From Pedobacter psychrotolerans (GTDB lineage Bacteria; Bacteroidota; Bacteroidia; Sphingobacteriales; Sphingobacteriaceae), in the NCBI RefSeq assembly GCF_004340665.1, contig NZ_SLWO01000012.1, positions 1 to 64,000 of the forward strand: a stretch of DNA of 64,000 nt, given 5' to 3'. The translations under genes were made by a program, and so were the position numbers. Shown here in pieces: positions 9,458 through 19,700 of this stretch. A model generated the notes under the pieces. That model saw only the letters and a program-made list of their open reading frames with translations. It did not search any database and was not told where the DNA came from. Every line of letters starts with the position of its first letter. Within the stretch, counting starts at the first letter, position 1.

Positions 9458-9858
9458 TATTTTTTAGGTTCTACAGCTAAAACGAGTTTTAATTTCAATT
9501 TGTTTGCCACGTCATAGGCCACCATGATATTCTCTGCAGGTACATTCTTCGCCACATATAAAACGATGGTCATATCAGGTGCCGCTTTCTGGTAAACTTC
9601 AATTGCCGATTGTAAAGCATCAGTAGTTACTGGTTTCTTATCAACGAAATAATTAAACTTATCGTCTATACTCACCGTTACCGCTTTTTTGGCTGTTGAT
9701 TGTTGTCCGCTGCTAGATTGCGGCAAGAGCAATTTAACCACCTGAGGATTTACGACAGCTGAGGCCAATAAGAAAAACAACATCAGAAAGAACATAATGT
9801 CGTTCAGTGCTGATGTATGTACTTCTACACTTCCTTTTGTTCTTTTGCGTAAATTCAT
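9457..9858 (-). CDS. ExbD/TolR family proton-motor protein
   Basis: The 133-residue protein has one N-terminal membrane helix (about residues 17-36) containing the conserved proton-pathway aspartate, Asp20 in ALNDIMFF, followed by a small periplasmic domain. With the ExbB-like neighbour it forms a proton-driven motor in the inner membrane that moves TonB/TolA-type proteins. It overlaps both neighbours by 1 nt (TAATG-like junctions), so the genes are translationally coupled. ExbD and TolR cannot be told apart from sequence alone here. Confidence 0.92.
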   Translation of the reverse strand: MNLRKRTKGSVEVHTSALNDIMFFLMLFFLLASAVVNPQVVKLLLPQSSSGQQSTAKKAVTVSIDDKFNYFVDKKPVTTDALQSAIEVYQKAAPDMTIVLYVAKNVPAENIMVAYDVANKLKLKLVLAVEPKK

Positions 9859-10565
9859 TATTTGCTTGGTTCTTCTAATAAATCAATAAAATCAATTGCA
9901 TCTGTTTCCATTTTTAAGATGATTTTTTCCACCATAATATTTAAAATGTGATACAAAACATAAGCGATAATTCCAATAATTAAACCAGATGCAGAGGTGA
10001 TCATTTTGGTATATAAACCTCCTGAAATGGTACCAATTTCAATAGCACCTTTGATGGATACCTGATGAAAGATCGTAATTACCCCTACAATGGTTCCAAC
10101 GAAACCAAGCATGGGTGCAATCCCAGCTACAATCCCTAAAATGCTGATGTTCTTTTCTAATTTGGAAACCTCCAATTTACCTACATTTTCAATTGCCCCT
10201 TCAATGTCTTTAATCGGGCGGCCAATACGTTTCAATCCTTTTTGCAACATGCGGGATAGTGGCGAGTTGTTATTTTTCAATAGCGACATTGCACCATCTA
10301 AATTTCCTGAATGAATATAAGATCTGATTTGCCCCATCAAATTTGATTCGTCTTTTGTAGCCTTTTTAATGGTTAAATAGCGTTCTACAAAGATTACTAA
10401 TGCTAAAAATGCCAGAAATGCCAGTGGAATCATTACCCAGCCGCCTTTAAAAAGCAGATCTATAAAATGAAGTTCTTCCGGAGCTGGTTTTGTTAACGCC
10501 TGGTTAACCGCATTTGCTGTGTCTTGAATCGCTTGCGTGGTGTCTTGAATTAATAAAGTAATCAT
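9858..10565 (-). CDS. ExbB/TolQ/MotA family proton channel
   Basis: The 235-residue protein is the channel subunit of a Ton/Tol-type motor. Membrane segments are visible at about 43-63 (GGWVMIPLAFLAFLALVIF), 140-165 (ILGIVAGIAPMLGFVGTIVG) and 185-210, with a cytoplasmic loop between the first two. The GTIVG region is the conserved MotA/TolQ/ExbB core. A periplasmic N-terminal stretch of about 35 residues precedes the first helix. It overlaps exbD by 1 nt and the HU-SPOR gene by 1 nt. The HU-SPOR neighbour favours a division/envelope function over uptake, but this is inferred. Confidence 0.92.
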   Translation of the reverse strand: MITLLIQDTTQAIQDTANAVNQALTKPAPEELHFIDLLFKGGWVMIPLAFLAFLALVIFVERYLTIKKATKDESNLMGQIRSYIHSGNLDGAMSLLKNNNSPLSRMLQKGLKRIGRPIKDIEGAIENVGKLEVSKLEKNISILGIVAGIAPMLGFVGTIVGVITIFHQVSIKGAIEIGTISGGLYTKMITSASGLIIGIIAYVLYHILNIMVEKIILKMETDAIDFIDLLEEPSK

Positions 10566-12481
10566 TATGGTTGTGTGTTGGTAAATATTTGTTGTACGAA
10601 AAATCCTTTTCCTTTTAGTCTTTTCTGTAAAATCTCTTTTTGAGCTTCGGCTTCTTTCTGTGTTTTAAAACTGGCGATGCTCACCTTTTTTAAACGACCA
10701 GGTAATTTGGCAATCTCGGCTTTTAAACCAATTTTTTCCATTTGCTTAATGAAAACCAGTGCTTTCTTTTCCGATTGAAAAGAGGCTGCAATTACATTAA
10801 AGGTAGAAGGACCGGTATTTGCTGCGATTTTATTTTCTGCTGGTATTTCAACAGCAGGTTTAACCACTGGTTTCTTACTGAGCTTACCAAGTGAATCTGT
10901 TTTTTGCTGAACCTGATTCACCCTTAAAATGCTATCCGTTTTAGCTGCAGAATCTTGTCTGGACTTAGTTGTATCAATGGCTGCTTTTGGAGAATCAATA
11001 ACTGTTTTAGCAGCTGGTATGGTTTCTTTTTGACCATTAAATAATTCAGGTTTAACCAGGTAAGTGATGGCTGCAATAATCACCAGAACTAAAATGATAA
11101 TCGTTATTTTTAACCAGGTAGACATGCCTTGTGGTGTTTCATCCTCCGGAACAATAGGGTCGTGGCCAAAACGATTGGGGTGTTCAGCATGCTGTTCCTT
11201 CATAAATTGAGGTGCTTCAATAACAGGTTCTACCTCTTCTGTATTTTCTTCTAAATTAATGTATGTCTTTGGCGCTTCTGTATCAGATCTTAAAGAGAAA
11301 CGGCTTGAATAATCTACTGGTATAATGGTATTTGGTTCCTGAAATTCAACCTTATCTGATGCTGAATTATTTTCAGGTAAATTAGTTTCCTGTTGAGCTT
11401 TGCTATCTTCAATTTCATGTTGAACAGCAGCTTTGTGTTCCACTTCTGATTCCGGCGTATGACCAAAACGATTTGGATGTTCAGCATGTTGCGCTTTTAC
11501 TACCTCAGGTGCTTCAATTATTGGTTCTTCCTGCTCCGTATTTTTACTCGAAATAATATCTGTTTCTGCATCTGTGGATGCTGTGATACCATTATTTGAA
11601 TTTGTGGAAGCATTTACTGCAGTTTCCTCTTCAGGCGTATGGCCGAAACGATTAGGATGTTCAGTGTGTTGCGCTTTAATGAATTCAGGCGCTTCAGTTA
11701 TTGCTTCACCTTGAATGGTATTTTCTTTTACATGATTATCCTCTTCTTCATCAGCAATTGAAACCTGCTCATTTGAAGGTGTGATGGCTTTAACAGCATC
11801 TTCCTCTTCAGGCGTATGACCGAAACGATTCGGATGTTCAGCATGTTGCGCTTTAATAAAATCTGGTGCTTCTGTAATTTCTTCAGCAGGATTTTCGGTG
11901 TGTTTTAAAGTGTGTTTAAAATCATCTTTAACTTCATCCAGCTCGATATTTTCAATAGCTGGATGATGATATGATTTATTTGCAAATGGAGAAGCCGAAA
12001 CTGGTGCTTCAGCTATTTCAGTATGCGCTTCCGGTTCATCTTCTTTTATTACATCAGGTTTTACTTCTGCCGTAACCGTATCCGATAGGGTAGGTAAACC
12101 GAAAAATTCTGAACCGTAATTGATATTTTGAGCAGGATCGAAACTTAAACCCTCATGCTCCGTAAAGTAAAGTCTTCCAATACGGTCAAGAATGGCTTCG
12201 TGATCTTGTTCAAGTAGCTGATTAATTTCGTTTACAAATTGAGAAATGTAGTATTGCGCACTTTCTTTTGAAATATTTCGCTTAGCTGAAACGTAATCCT
12301 CTAAAATATTTTCTTCTTTAACCTCGCGTGTAAATTGTAAAGTAAACCCAGGAGGCAAAAAAGATTGTTGTTCCTTGTCGTATCTGCCAGGGTATTTCTT
12401 TTTGTAAAAAGTTCCCAAGCTGGTAACACCAACTTCTTTGCGTTGTTGCAAGAGTTCGAAAAGGTATGACAAGATATCCAT
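10565..12481 (-). CDS. HU-like (CCDC81-type) / SPOR domain transmembrane protein
   Basis: The 638-residue protein has three parts. Residues 1-130 resemble the paired HU/IHF-like domains of the bacterial HU-CCDC81 type (VTSLGTFYKKKYPGRY, then RIGRLYF), a DNA-binding-related fold. Residues 140-452 form an acidic, low-complexity linker that carries four copies of a motif around EAPxFxKAQHAEHPNRFGH (202-227, 261-286, 321-345, 420-441). One membrane helix follows (about 456-476). Residues about 558-632 are a SPOR domain, which binds denuded glycan at septal peptidoglycan. So HU domain and linker are cytoplasmic and SPOR periplasmic. It is the first gene of an operon with ExbB, ExbD and TonB homologues. 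A chromosome-to-wall tether acting in division is a reasonable inference. Confidence 0.85.
   Translation of the reverse strand: MDILSYLFELLQQRKEVGVTSLGTFYKKKYPGRYDKEQQSFLPPGFTLQFTREVKEENILEDYVSAKRNISKESAQYYISQFVNEINQLLEQDHEAILDRIGRLYFTEHEGLSFDPAQNINYGSEFFGLPTLSDTVTAEVKPDVIKEDEPEAHTEIAEAPVSASPFANKSYHHPAIENIELDEVKDDFKHTLKHTENPAEEITEAPDFIKAQHAEHPNRFGHTPEEEDAVKAITPSNEQVSIADEEEDNHVKENTIQGEAITEAPEFIKAQHTEHPNRFGHTPEEETAVNASTNSNNGITASTDAETDIISSKNTEQEEPIIEAPEVVKAQHAEHPNRFGHTPESEVEHKAAVQHEIEDSKAQQETNLPENNSASDKVEFQEPNTIIPVDYSSRFSLRSDTEAPKTYINLEENTEEVEPVIEAPQFMKEQHAEHPNRFGHDPIVPEDETPQGMSTWLKITIIILVLVIIAAITYLVKPELFNGQKETIPAAKTVIDSPKAAIDTTKSRQDSAAKTDSILRVNQVQQKTDSLGKLSKKPVVKPAVEIPAENKIAANTGPSTFNVIAASFQSEKKALVFIKQMEKIGLKAEIAKLPGRLKKVSIASFKTQKEAEAQKEILQKRLKGKGFFVQQIFTNTQP
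11159..11878 (-). repeat. Four-copy coding repeat in HU-SPOR linker
   Basis: Copies lie at about 11804-11878, 11624-11701, 11450-11521 and 11159-11224. Each encodes a ~22-25-residue unit with the constant core HPNRFGH preceded by EAP and an acidic tail. Spacing is 59, 60 and 99 residues. The sequence between copies is divergent, so the motif itself appears selected. Confidence 0.9.
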
Positions 12482-13018
12482 TTTGTAAAATTATTGTTTT
12501 AGAATTAAAAATTGTATTCCTTTAAACTGTCTTTGAGCAGGTTTTTACAAAACGAGTCAGGAAAAAGCCCCAAAAAAGGGTAGGAATAAATTATTTTTAT
12601 CATGCTAATTTTACTGTTTTAAAGAATTGATATCGGTATCCTTTCAAAGATAACGGTTACAAAGATAAAAATGGTATGTTACGAATCAAATGCGCAGCTA
12701 AATATAAAGCCATTCGTTATCTGTCGGATCCTTAAAAGGATTTAGCGAAATAAAATTTTGGTTTGAAATACAGGAGCCTGTTTTGAGAAAAGCCCATACT
12801 TATTTCAGATATTTATGAAACGGAGAAGGTATAGCAACTGAAGTATTGAACCAGGTAAATGATGATATTGGGTATTTGCAGGCTACTATAAAATGCTTAC
12901 TAACCTGGTCTTTGATGATATTGGCAAATCTTATTATGGCGTGTGCGGCTATCATACCGAAACTCAAGCATTAAGATATCTCTAAAATAGAAATTGAATA
13001 ACAGTACCGGAAAAAATT
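12482..13018. other. Spacer upstream of HU-SPOR operon and yeiH
   Basis: The 537-bp divergent gap must hold promoters for both directions, but I find no exact TAnnTTTG match close to either start. Short open stretches at about 12830-12985 have no start context and no recognised similarity. A decayed gene is possible but not supported. Confidence 0.4.
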
Positions 13019-14385
13019 ATGTCATTAGAAAACACAGCTACGGCAAACAGCGCTGCCCTAACGGATGCAGGAATCACACCAGATAAAAAAACCTTTTTAC
13101 AATCCTTAACTGAAGATTGGTGGGCGGTAATTTTAGGGTCGGTTATTATTGCTACCGTTCTATTTTTAACACATAATGGTACAAGCATTGCCTTACCGGC
13201 CTATAAATGGAGCGGGAGTGAAGATCTGCTGAATAAAATATTATCACCAGGCAACCTGCTGCTGATTTTGGAAACAGGAATTGTTTTTTTAGCCCTCGCA
13301 AGCATTGCCATTGCCTTATCTGGAGGAAACGTAGGAAGATTTGCCGCCGGATTTATCCTGATTTATATATTAGCGAATGTGGCTTTTATTATTGGCGGTA
13401 ACAAAAGTGTATCCTATTATGGTTTGGAGTATGTGGTATTTGCTTTGCTGATTGGGATTTTGATGGGCAACCTGATTAAGCTTCCTTTTTGGCTAAAAGA
13501 GGCTGTTCGGTCTGAATTTTATATTAAAACAGGTCTTGTAATATTAGGCACAACTATTTTGTCTGCAGATTTAATTAAAGCAGGCTTACCCGGAATTATT
13601 CAAGCAGTAATTGTGGTAAGCGCTGTGTGGTTCTTTTCTTTGTGGCTAAGTCGCAAGCTAAAAGTAGACGATGAATTTGGAATTATTTTGGCATCTGCCG
13701 TATCTATTTGTGGCGTATCTGCAGCAATTGTTGCCGCCGGAGCGATAAATGGGGATAAGAAGAAATTATCATATGTCACTACATTGGTATTGATTATGGC
13801 AATTCCCATGATGATCATTCTACCTTGGGCAGTCAGGTATTTTCAAATACCCGAAGTAATAGGAGGTGCCTGGTTAGGTGGAACATTAGATACCACAGCA
13901 ACCGTAACGGCAGCAGGAGATTTAGTCGGACCAATTGCGGTAAAAGCAGGCGTAATTGCCAAATTCTCTCAAAATGTTTTTATTGGTGTAGCCGCATTTT
14001 TTATTGCCATTTGGTGGGCCTACCGAAAACCTGCAGATCAAGAGAGTGCACTGCCGGTTGTTAAGGCCAAAAGTCCGGGGTTAAAAATTGTTTGGGAACG
14101 TTTCCCGAAATTTGTTTTAGGGTTTGTAGGCGCATCATTAGTCTTCTCGTTTCTGCTACCGCCAAAAGCGTTGGGCTAACTTTAAATGGTTTGCGTACCA
14201 TCTGGTTTGCCATTGCCTTTATTTCAATTGGTATGGAAGCTAAGTTTTCTTCACTCGTTAAATTACAGGGAGGCAAACCTGCATTGACATTTGTGGTGGC
14301 ACAGATTTTCAATATCTTCTGGACGCTTTTATGGTCGTATATTTTGTTTGGAGGGTATCTTTTTTCGATTCCGGATTTTAAGTAG
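13019..14385 (+). pseudogene. YeiH/UPF0324 putative sulfate exporter family transporter, frameshifted
   Basis: The first frame (13019-14179, 386 residues) encodes about ten membrane helices of the YeiH/UPF0324 family, with family-like stretches GGAWLGGTLDTTATV and FSQNVFIG. It stops abruptly at the end of a helix (FSFLLPPKALG). The rest of the family C-terminus (GLRTIWFAIAFISIGMEAKF and a final helix) is in the -1 frame up to 14385. One extra A in the AAAA run at 14164-14167 would rejoin the frames as PPK-SVGLTLNGLRT, giving about 455 residues. So this is either a recent single-base deletion or a sequencing error. The family is annotated as sulfate exporter, but function is poorly established. 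No LysR regulator is adjacent. Confidence 0.85.
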
Positions 14386-15058
14386 GTTAGTCGTTGAGCA
14401 TTTTTCGTTACTTTATTTATTGATCGTTTAGGTCACTTCTGCACTGTCTCGTCATTGCGAGAAGGCTTTTTCAGCCGACGAAGCAATCTCATTTGCAAGA
14501 CATTATTTTGTCCTTGCCGGACGGGGTCTCTTCTTTGGGCAACCAAAGAAGCAAAGTTGCCGGCTCGCAATTTTTCTGTTGAAGTTAGTAATCAGGCTAG
14601 GACAGTGCCATCCCGAAAAATTGACCATGCCGGTCAAAGAGCAGAACGGAGAAACAGTGGTTTGGCCTTGCCGGGTTTTTATGCGATCGCCATTCCCCTC
14701 CTGTGGAGGGGTGCCCAAAGGGCGGGGCGGTTTAATTTGCCCGATCATTTATTTTTAGTTTACTAAAAATAGATTGCTTCGTCGTGCCTCCTCGCAATGA
14801 CGACCGTTTGTATTTGGGCATTAATAATCTGATTTTCCAGCTCATCGTCATTGCGAGAAGGCTTTTTTAGCTGACGAAGCAATCTCATTTGTACAGTACT
14901 TTCTGTAAGATACTTTGTTACGCAGAAAAAGATCCTGAATCAAGTTCAGGAAGACGCGTGATGGGATTTACAATCGCCATTCCCTCAGATGCATCGGAGG
15001 CTGCCCGAAGGGTGGGGTGGTTAATATGGTCAACTGCTTCCATTTCGATCTCACAAAA
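14386..15058. repeat. Cluster of dispersed repeat elements
   Basis: No gene is seen in this stretch. Element 1: 14450-14495 and 14846-14891 are near-identical 46-bp copies running from cgtcattgcgagaaggc to gacgaagcaatctcatttg; 14772-14802 is a shorter inverted copy. Element 2: 14691-14731 and 14978-15021 share a ccctcc/ggagg hairpin, gcccaaagggcggggcggtt-like tail, also seen at 180 and 26824. Element 3: 14934-14950 is the palindrome cctgaatcaagttcagg, identical at 27299. A hairpin, cttctttgg/ccaaagaag, lies at 14530-14551. Confidence 0.8.
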
Positions 15059-15092
15059 AAAGGTAGGACAACCGAAGTCATCCTACCTTTAA
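15057..15092 (-). terminator. Terminator after the susD-like gene
   Basis: aaaggtagga (15059-15068) pairs perfectly with tcctaccttt (15081-15090). On the minus strand the stem is followed by a T run (complement of caaaaaaaa). It closes the leftward susC-susD operon. Confidence 0.85.
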
Positions 15093-15114
15093 TTATTGTC
15101 AATGAAAATTCTAA

Positions 15115-16764
15115 TTAGAAATTAGATTTATCTACATCCCACCACAATCTGGTACCGCCATTATCAGGTCCGCCTAATAAGCCAACCGCTTTAACCACTT
15201 CAGCACTGTTCCCATTTCCAAATTCGGTAGATGGATAAGGCAATCTTCTGATTTGCGTTTGGGTATTAATTGTTCCGTTGCTGAAATTATTCGCTACTGT
15301 AAACAGTTTAGGATAACCTGTTCTTCTGAATTCAGACCAGGCTTCCTGTCCGTCAGGAAAAATAGCCAACCATTTTTGTGTAATAATTCTTTCTAGTTTC
15401 TGTTCATTCGAAGCAGCTGCATCCCATCTAACCGTAATCGTACTTACTGCAGCAGCATTATTTGCCGGATTTTTAGGATCTACATAGGCAGTTGGTCTAC
15501 TCGTTGCATCCGCTAAATAATTTCCAGCACTTACATTCCACTGTTGAAGTGAAGTGGTAATACCGGTTTCGTAATTTGTTTGTGCATCGCCTGCTCCAGC
15601 CCAACCCCTTAAAGCAGCTTCAGCCTTTAAAAACCAAACTTCGGCAGCAGTCATTAAAATCTGAGGTGCTTTTTGTCCGGCAGGTGACCTTAGATTATCA
15701 CTTGAATTTAAACTGGAATAAGTTTTATAACCTGCCTTACCCAAACCATTAAACGATGTATTTGCTCCCGATCTGATACCAACATACTGATTAGCAAATA
15801 ACGGATCTGTTGCAGGTGTAGCGTAAACTGGTAAGCGTGGATCATTATAACCGACTAAATAAGACTGTAAAGCTGCGCCTAAAGCATTATCGCCATCATA
15901 AGATACGGTAACCACCCATAAATCGTTATCTCTGGTTCCAGATTGGGCAACTGCAGCATTATCTGTAACTGTAGTTAATAAACCACCTGGTGCACTTAAC
16001 GCTTTTTCTCCCTGAAGTTTTGCTGTAGCTGCATCAGCTTTCACAATCCGCGTGGCCAAACGTAAGCGGAGTGAATTCGCCAATTTTAACCATTTAACCG
16101 GATCGCCCTGATAAACTAGATCACCTTTATCATAAAAAGCAGGAGTTCCTGGTTTTGCGGTGATGTATGCTTGTAAGTTAGTTGCTGCGGTATCAATCTG
16201 TCTAAAAAATGCATCATAAACTGTTTTTTGATTCTCGTAAGGCGTAGATACCAATGATGAACCCGCTGTAGTATATGGAATCGGACCGAACTTATCAGTC
16301 ACCCTACTCATCGCCATTACCTGAACCAAAAGGGCAATTCCCCAAGCTTCAGGCGATTTTGTTTTAACCTCGCTCTGGCCAATTTTAGAAATTGGTGCCA
16401 TTACGAAATTGTATTGATCATTAAAACCAGTGCTGTTCCATCCATTATTAAGCGAATAGTTCATGTTGTTGATCCCACCGTTAAATGGCGTTGGCGGCAT
16501 CATGTAACCGCTAAAAGCATCCGCACTTAAATTCTGTGCAATTTGGTAGTTGTGAAAAATTTCCTGCTCTATCGGGCCAATTGCAGATTTTAAAAGGGAA
16601 GTAGTTTGCTCTGGTGAAAGTGCAGTTGGATTAGTATTATACTCTTCAAAGTCTTTGGTGCATCCAAAATTCAGAGCCATTAAAGATGCCAGCAAAACAG
16701 CAGACAGTCCTTTAATCCCTTTACCAGCGGATTTATGATATATATTTTTCATGTTGTTTTTCAA
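15115..16764 (-). CDS. SusD/RagB-family outer-membrane lipoprotein (SusD_2 type)
   Basis: The 549-residue protein is a surface lipoprotein that acts as the lid and ligand-binding partner of the SusC porin encoded just upstream. A lipoprotein signal with Cys35 is visible (LNFGC). The body has the SusD-like TPR-helical pattern, with EYNTNPT after the lipidation site and LTAAEVWFLKAEAALRG in the middle, typical of the SusD_2 subgroup. Its ATG is 5 nt after the susC stop, so the two are co-transcribed, and a terminator follows. No glycoside hydrolase is linked, so the ligand cannot be guessed; the SusD_2 group is not limited to glycans. Confidence 0.9.
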   Translation of the reverse strand: MKNNMKNIYHKSAGKGIKGLSAVLLASLMALNFGCTKDFEEYNTNPTALSPEQTTSLLKSAIGPIEQEIFHNYQIAQNLSADAFSGYMMPPTPFNGGINNMNYSLNNGWNSTGFNDQYNFVMAPISKIGQSEVKTKSPEAWGIALLVQVMAMSRVTDKFGPIPYTTAGSSLVSTPYENQKTVYDAFFRQIDTAATNLQAYITAKPGTPAFYDKGDLVYQGDPVKWLKLANSLRLRLATRIVKADAATAKLQGEKALSAPGGLLTTVTDNAAVAQSGTRDNDLWVVTVSYDGDNALGAALQSYLVGYNDPRLPVYATPATDPLFANQYVGIRSGANTSFNGLGKAGYKTYSSLNSSDNLRSPAGQKAPQILMTAAEVWFLKAEAALRGWAGAGDAQTNYETGITTSLQQWNVSAGNYLADATSRPTAYVDPKNPANNAAAVSTITVRWDAAASNEQKLERIITQKWLAIFPDGQEAWSEFRRTGYPKLFTVANNFSNGTINTQTQIRRLPYPSTEFGNGNSAEVVKAVGLLGGPDNGGTRLWWDVDKSNF

Positions 16765-16769
16765 TAGAA

Positions 16770-19700
16770 TTAAAATGTTAAATTTAGATTGAAACCTAAA
16801 GTGCGGGTTGCAGGTTGATTGAATACATCAATGCCTGATAAACCGTTTCCTGTTGACATCGTGATCTCCGGATCAAACGGTGCTTTTTTGTAGAAGTAAA
16901 CTAAGTTTCTGCCAGTAACAGAAAATTTCATGCTTTTGAAAGTTTTGCCAGTTAATGGTAAAGTATAACCTAATGCGGCTTCTCTTAAGCGAACCACTGT
17001 AGCGCTGTAAATGTATTCGCCAGATACGCCTGATCTTCCACCAACAATAGAATAATAGCTTTGTGGATTAATGCTTGCAGAAACTGCATTTCCTCTGGTA
17101 TCTACACCATCAATTTTAACACCACCTTGATTTCTGGCGTTACCAGTCGCTTCAGATACGCCAGCTTCGTCCATTAATGCTTCTGTTAACGATAAAACCT
17201 GACCGCCGAATTTACCATCAACCAAAAAGCTTAAACTAAAATCTTTATAACTGAAACTGTTGTTCCAACCCAATTGGAATTTTGGATTCGCATTACCTAT
17301 ATAGTTAAAGTCTGCACTTTTTAGTGGAGTATAAGGTGAGGCACTTGTTCCATCTCCAGCCAAAATAATCCGGTTTTGGGCATCTCTCTGTAGAGTATAA
17401 CCATAGATATCACCATAAGAACCACCAACTTTTAATCTGGAGATGTAAGAATTATTACCTCCGCCGGTTAAGTCAACACTGAAAATTCTGTCTTCAGAAG
17501 CGATATCGATAATTTTATTTCGGTTCGCAGAGCCATTAATCGATGTGTTCCAGTTGAATCCGTCGCCTTTAACCACATCAGCTCCTAAAATGAATTGGAT
17601 ACCTTTGTTCTCCACATTTCCAGCATTTAAGTATCCGGTAGATACCAATGAAGATGGTGGTGCAATTACCGGAATGTATTGGTTTCTGGTGTTAGTTTTG
17701 TAATAAGTAAAGCTAAAATTGATTCGGTTAGCAAGGAAACGTAAATCTGTTCCAATCTCGAAAGATTTGGTACGTTCTGGCTGCAATTCTCTAAAAGCCG
17801 CATTGGTATTAAACAATAATGCCCCATCTGCCTTCAAGGTATTTTGAATAAAAGTAAGGTACGGTGGCACAGTATTACCAACCTCCGCATAAGTACCTCT
17901 CACTTTTGCATAGCTGATGGCCTCAGGCAATTTAAACATTTGCGAAACAATAAAAGACAAACCAAAAGATGGATAGAAATAAGAATTGTTTGGCGTATAA
18001 GATAAGTTCGAAGACCAATCATTTCTACCTGTAACAGTGAAGAAAGCCCAGTCTTTATAAGATAAGTTGGCATTACCAAAAAACGCCTGTAACTGATTGT
18101 GGTTTGGTATAATCGCCGTGGTATTGGTTAACGTATTCCCGGTAAAAGTACCTGGTTGTGCCACAATGGTGTTGGATGGGGTGAAGAAATCAACTGCTGA
18201 TAAATTTCCTGCAAGAGATAAACCAGAAGTTTTCTGATCATTAATACTTCCACCAATTAATCCATTCAGTTTAAAATCTGATCCTGTTAACGGAACAGTA
18301 AAGTTTGCAATCGCATCTACATATTTTTGGACGAAAGTCTGATTGCTTTGTGCAAAATAACCAGTTCCGGTAGAGTTAAAGTTTCCGTTGATCCCAGAGA
18401 ACCTGTGGTTTTCATAATCATCAGTCGTTCTATCCATATTACCCCTCACCTGAACATTTAACCAGCTAGCCACATCATATTTAACACTTCCACTTAATAA
18501 GAAACGGTCGCGGATGGATGTATTTGGATTCAAATTGGTTAACCACCAAGGGTTTTGGTTAATATCTGCCGAACCACCTAACCAGTTCTGGCGGGCAGTT
18601 CCGGTATTACCAGAAAGCAAATATTGCTCTTTATAAGGGTTAATATCTACGCCCCTTGGGAAAAGATATAAACCCACCAATGGATTTAAATATAAGCCTA
18701 AGGAAGGACTGTTGTTAATTTTCTGATTGATGTAGTTCACACTTGCATCAACAGTTAACTTGTTATTTAAAAACTTAGCGGTTTCGCGTAAGTTGATGTT
18801 GTTTCTGTTTAACTTATTTCCTGGCTGAATTCCACTTGCATAAGTGTTCGAGTAAGAAAAATAAGTTTGCGCAATTTCAGATCCACCAGAAAGATTAATC
18901 GCATTCGAAGTATTAATTCCAGTCTGGAAAAAATTACTTAAATTATCTGTAGTGTTATTAATTGCACTTCCCCAGCTATCTCTCGTAGTAGCAGATGCTG
19001 GTCCGTAGCTGTTTTGAAACTTCGGTTTGTAAGCGATGTTATCAATGTTTACACCGGATGAGAAACCAATTTCAGTTTTGCCCGATTTACCTTGTTTAGT
19101 CGTAATCAAAATTACCCCATTTTGCGCCTGGCTACCATATAACGCTGCCGCAGATGCACCTTCTAATACAGTAATACTGGCAATATCATCAGGGTTAAGG
19201 TTAGAAATCCCATCTCCACCATCCTGGCCACCACCAAAAACACTGTTCTGCTGACCGTTTGCATTACCATTATTACTGATTGGCACCCCATCAATTACAT
19301 ATAGAGGCTGGTTATTTCCGCTCACTGAACGGCTACCACGTAAAATTACTTTGGCAGAACCACCCACACCCGATGCACTTGGGCTAATGGTTAAACCCGC
19401 AACTTTTCCATTTAGCGAGTTCATTAAATTAGGACTTTTAACCTTCGATAATTCATCGCCCGATACTTGCTGCGTATTGTAGGTTAATGATTTTTCTGAT
19501 CTTTTAACTCCTAGTGCGGTCACCACAACCGTTTCCAGATTTTTCGAATCGGCACCCATCGAAACATCAACAGTGCTTTCTGTACCTACCGTTACTTCTT
19601 TATTCTGATAACCGATAAAAGAGAATACCAAAACATCGCCAGCTTTAGCAGAAATGCTATATTGGCCTGAAGTATTGGTTTGCGTGCCAGTTTTTGTGCC

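Noticed and set aside
8863..9517. Rightward frames opposite the TonB-like gene, up to 157 codons
   Set aside because: Antisense shadows of a low-complexity coding region; the leftward frame has clear family features and overlaps its neighbours in operon style.
14161..14180. Programmed -1 frameshift in the YeiH-type gene
   Set aside because: The site ccaaaagc does not form a usual X XXY YYZ slippery heptamer and no clear downstream structure was seen; a single-base deletion or sequencing error is simpler.
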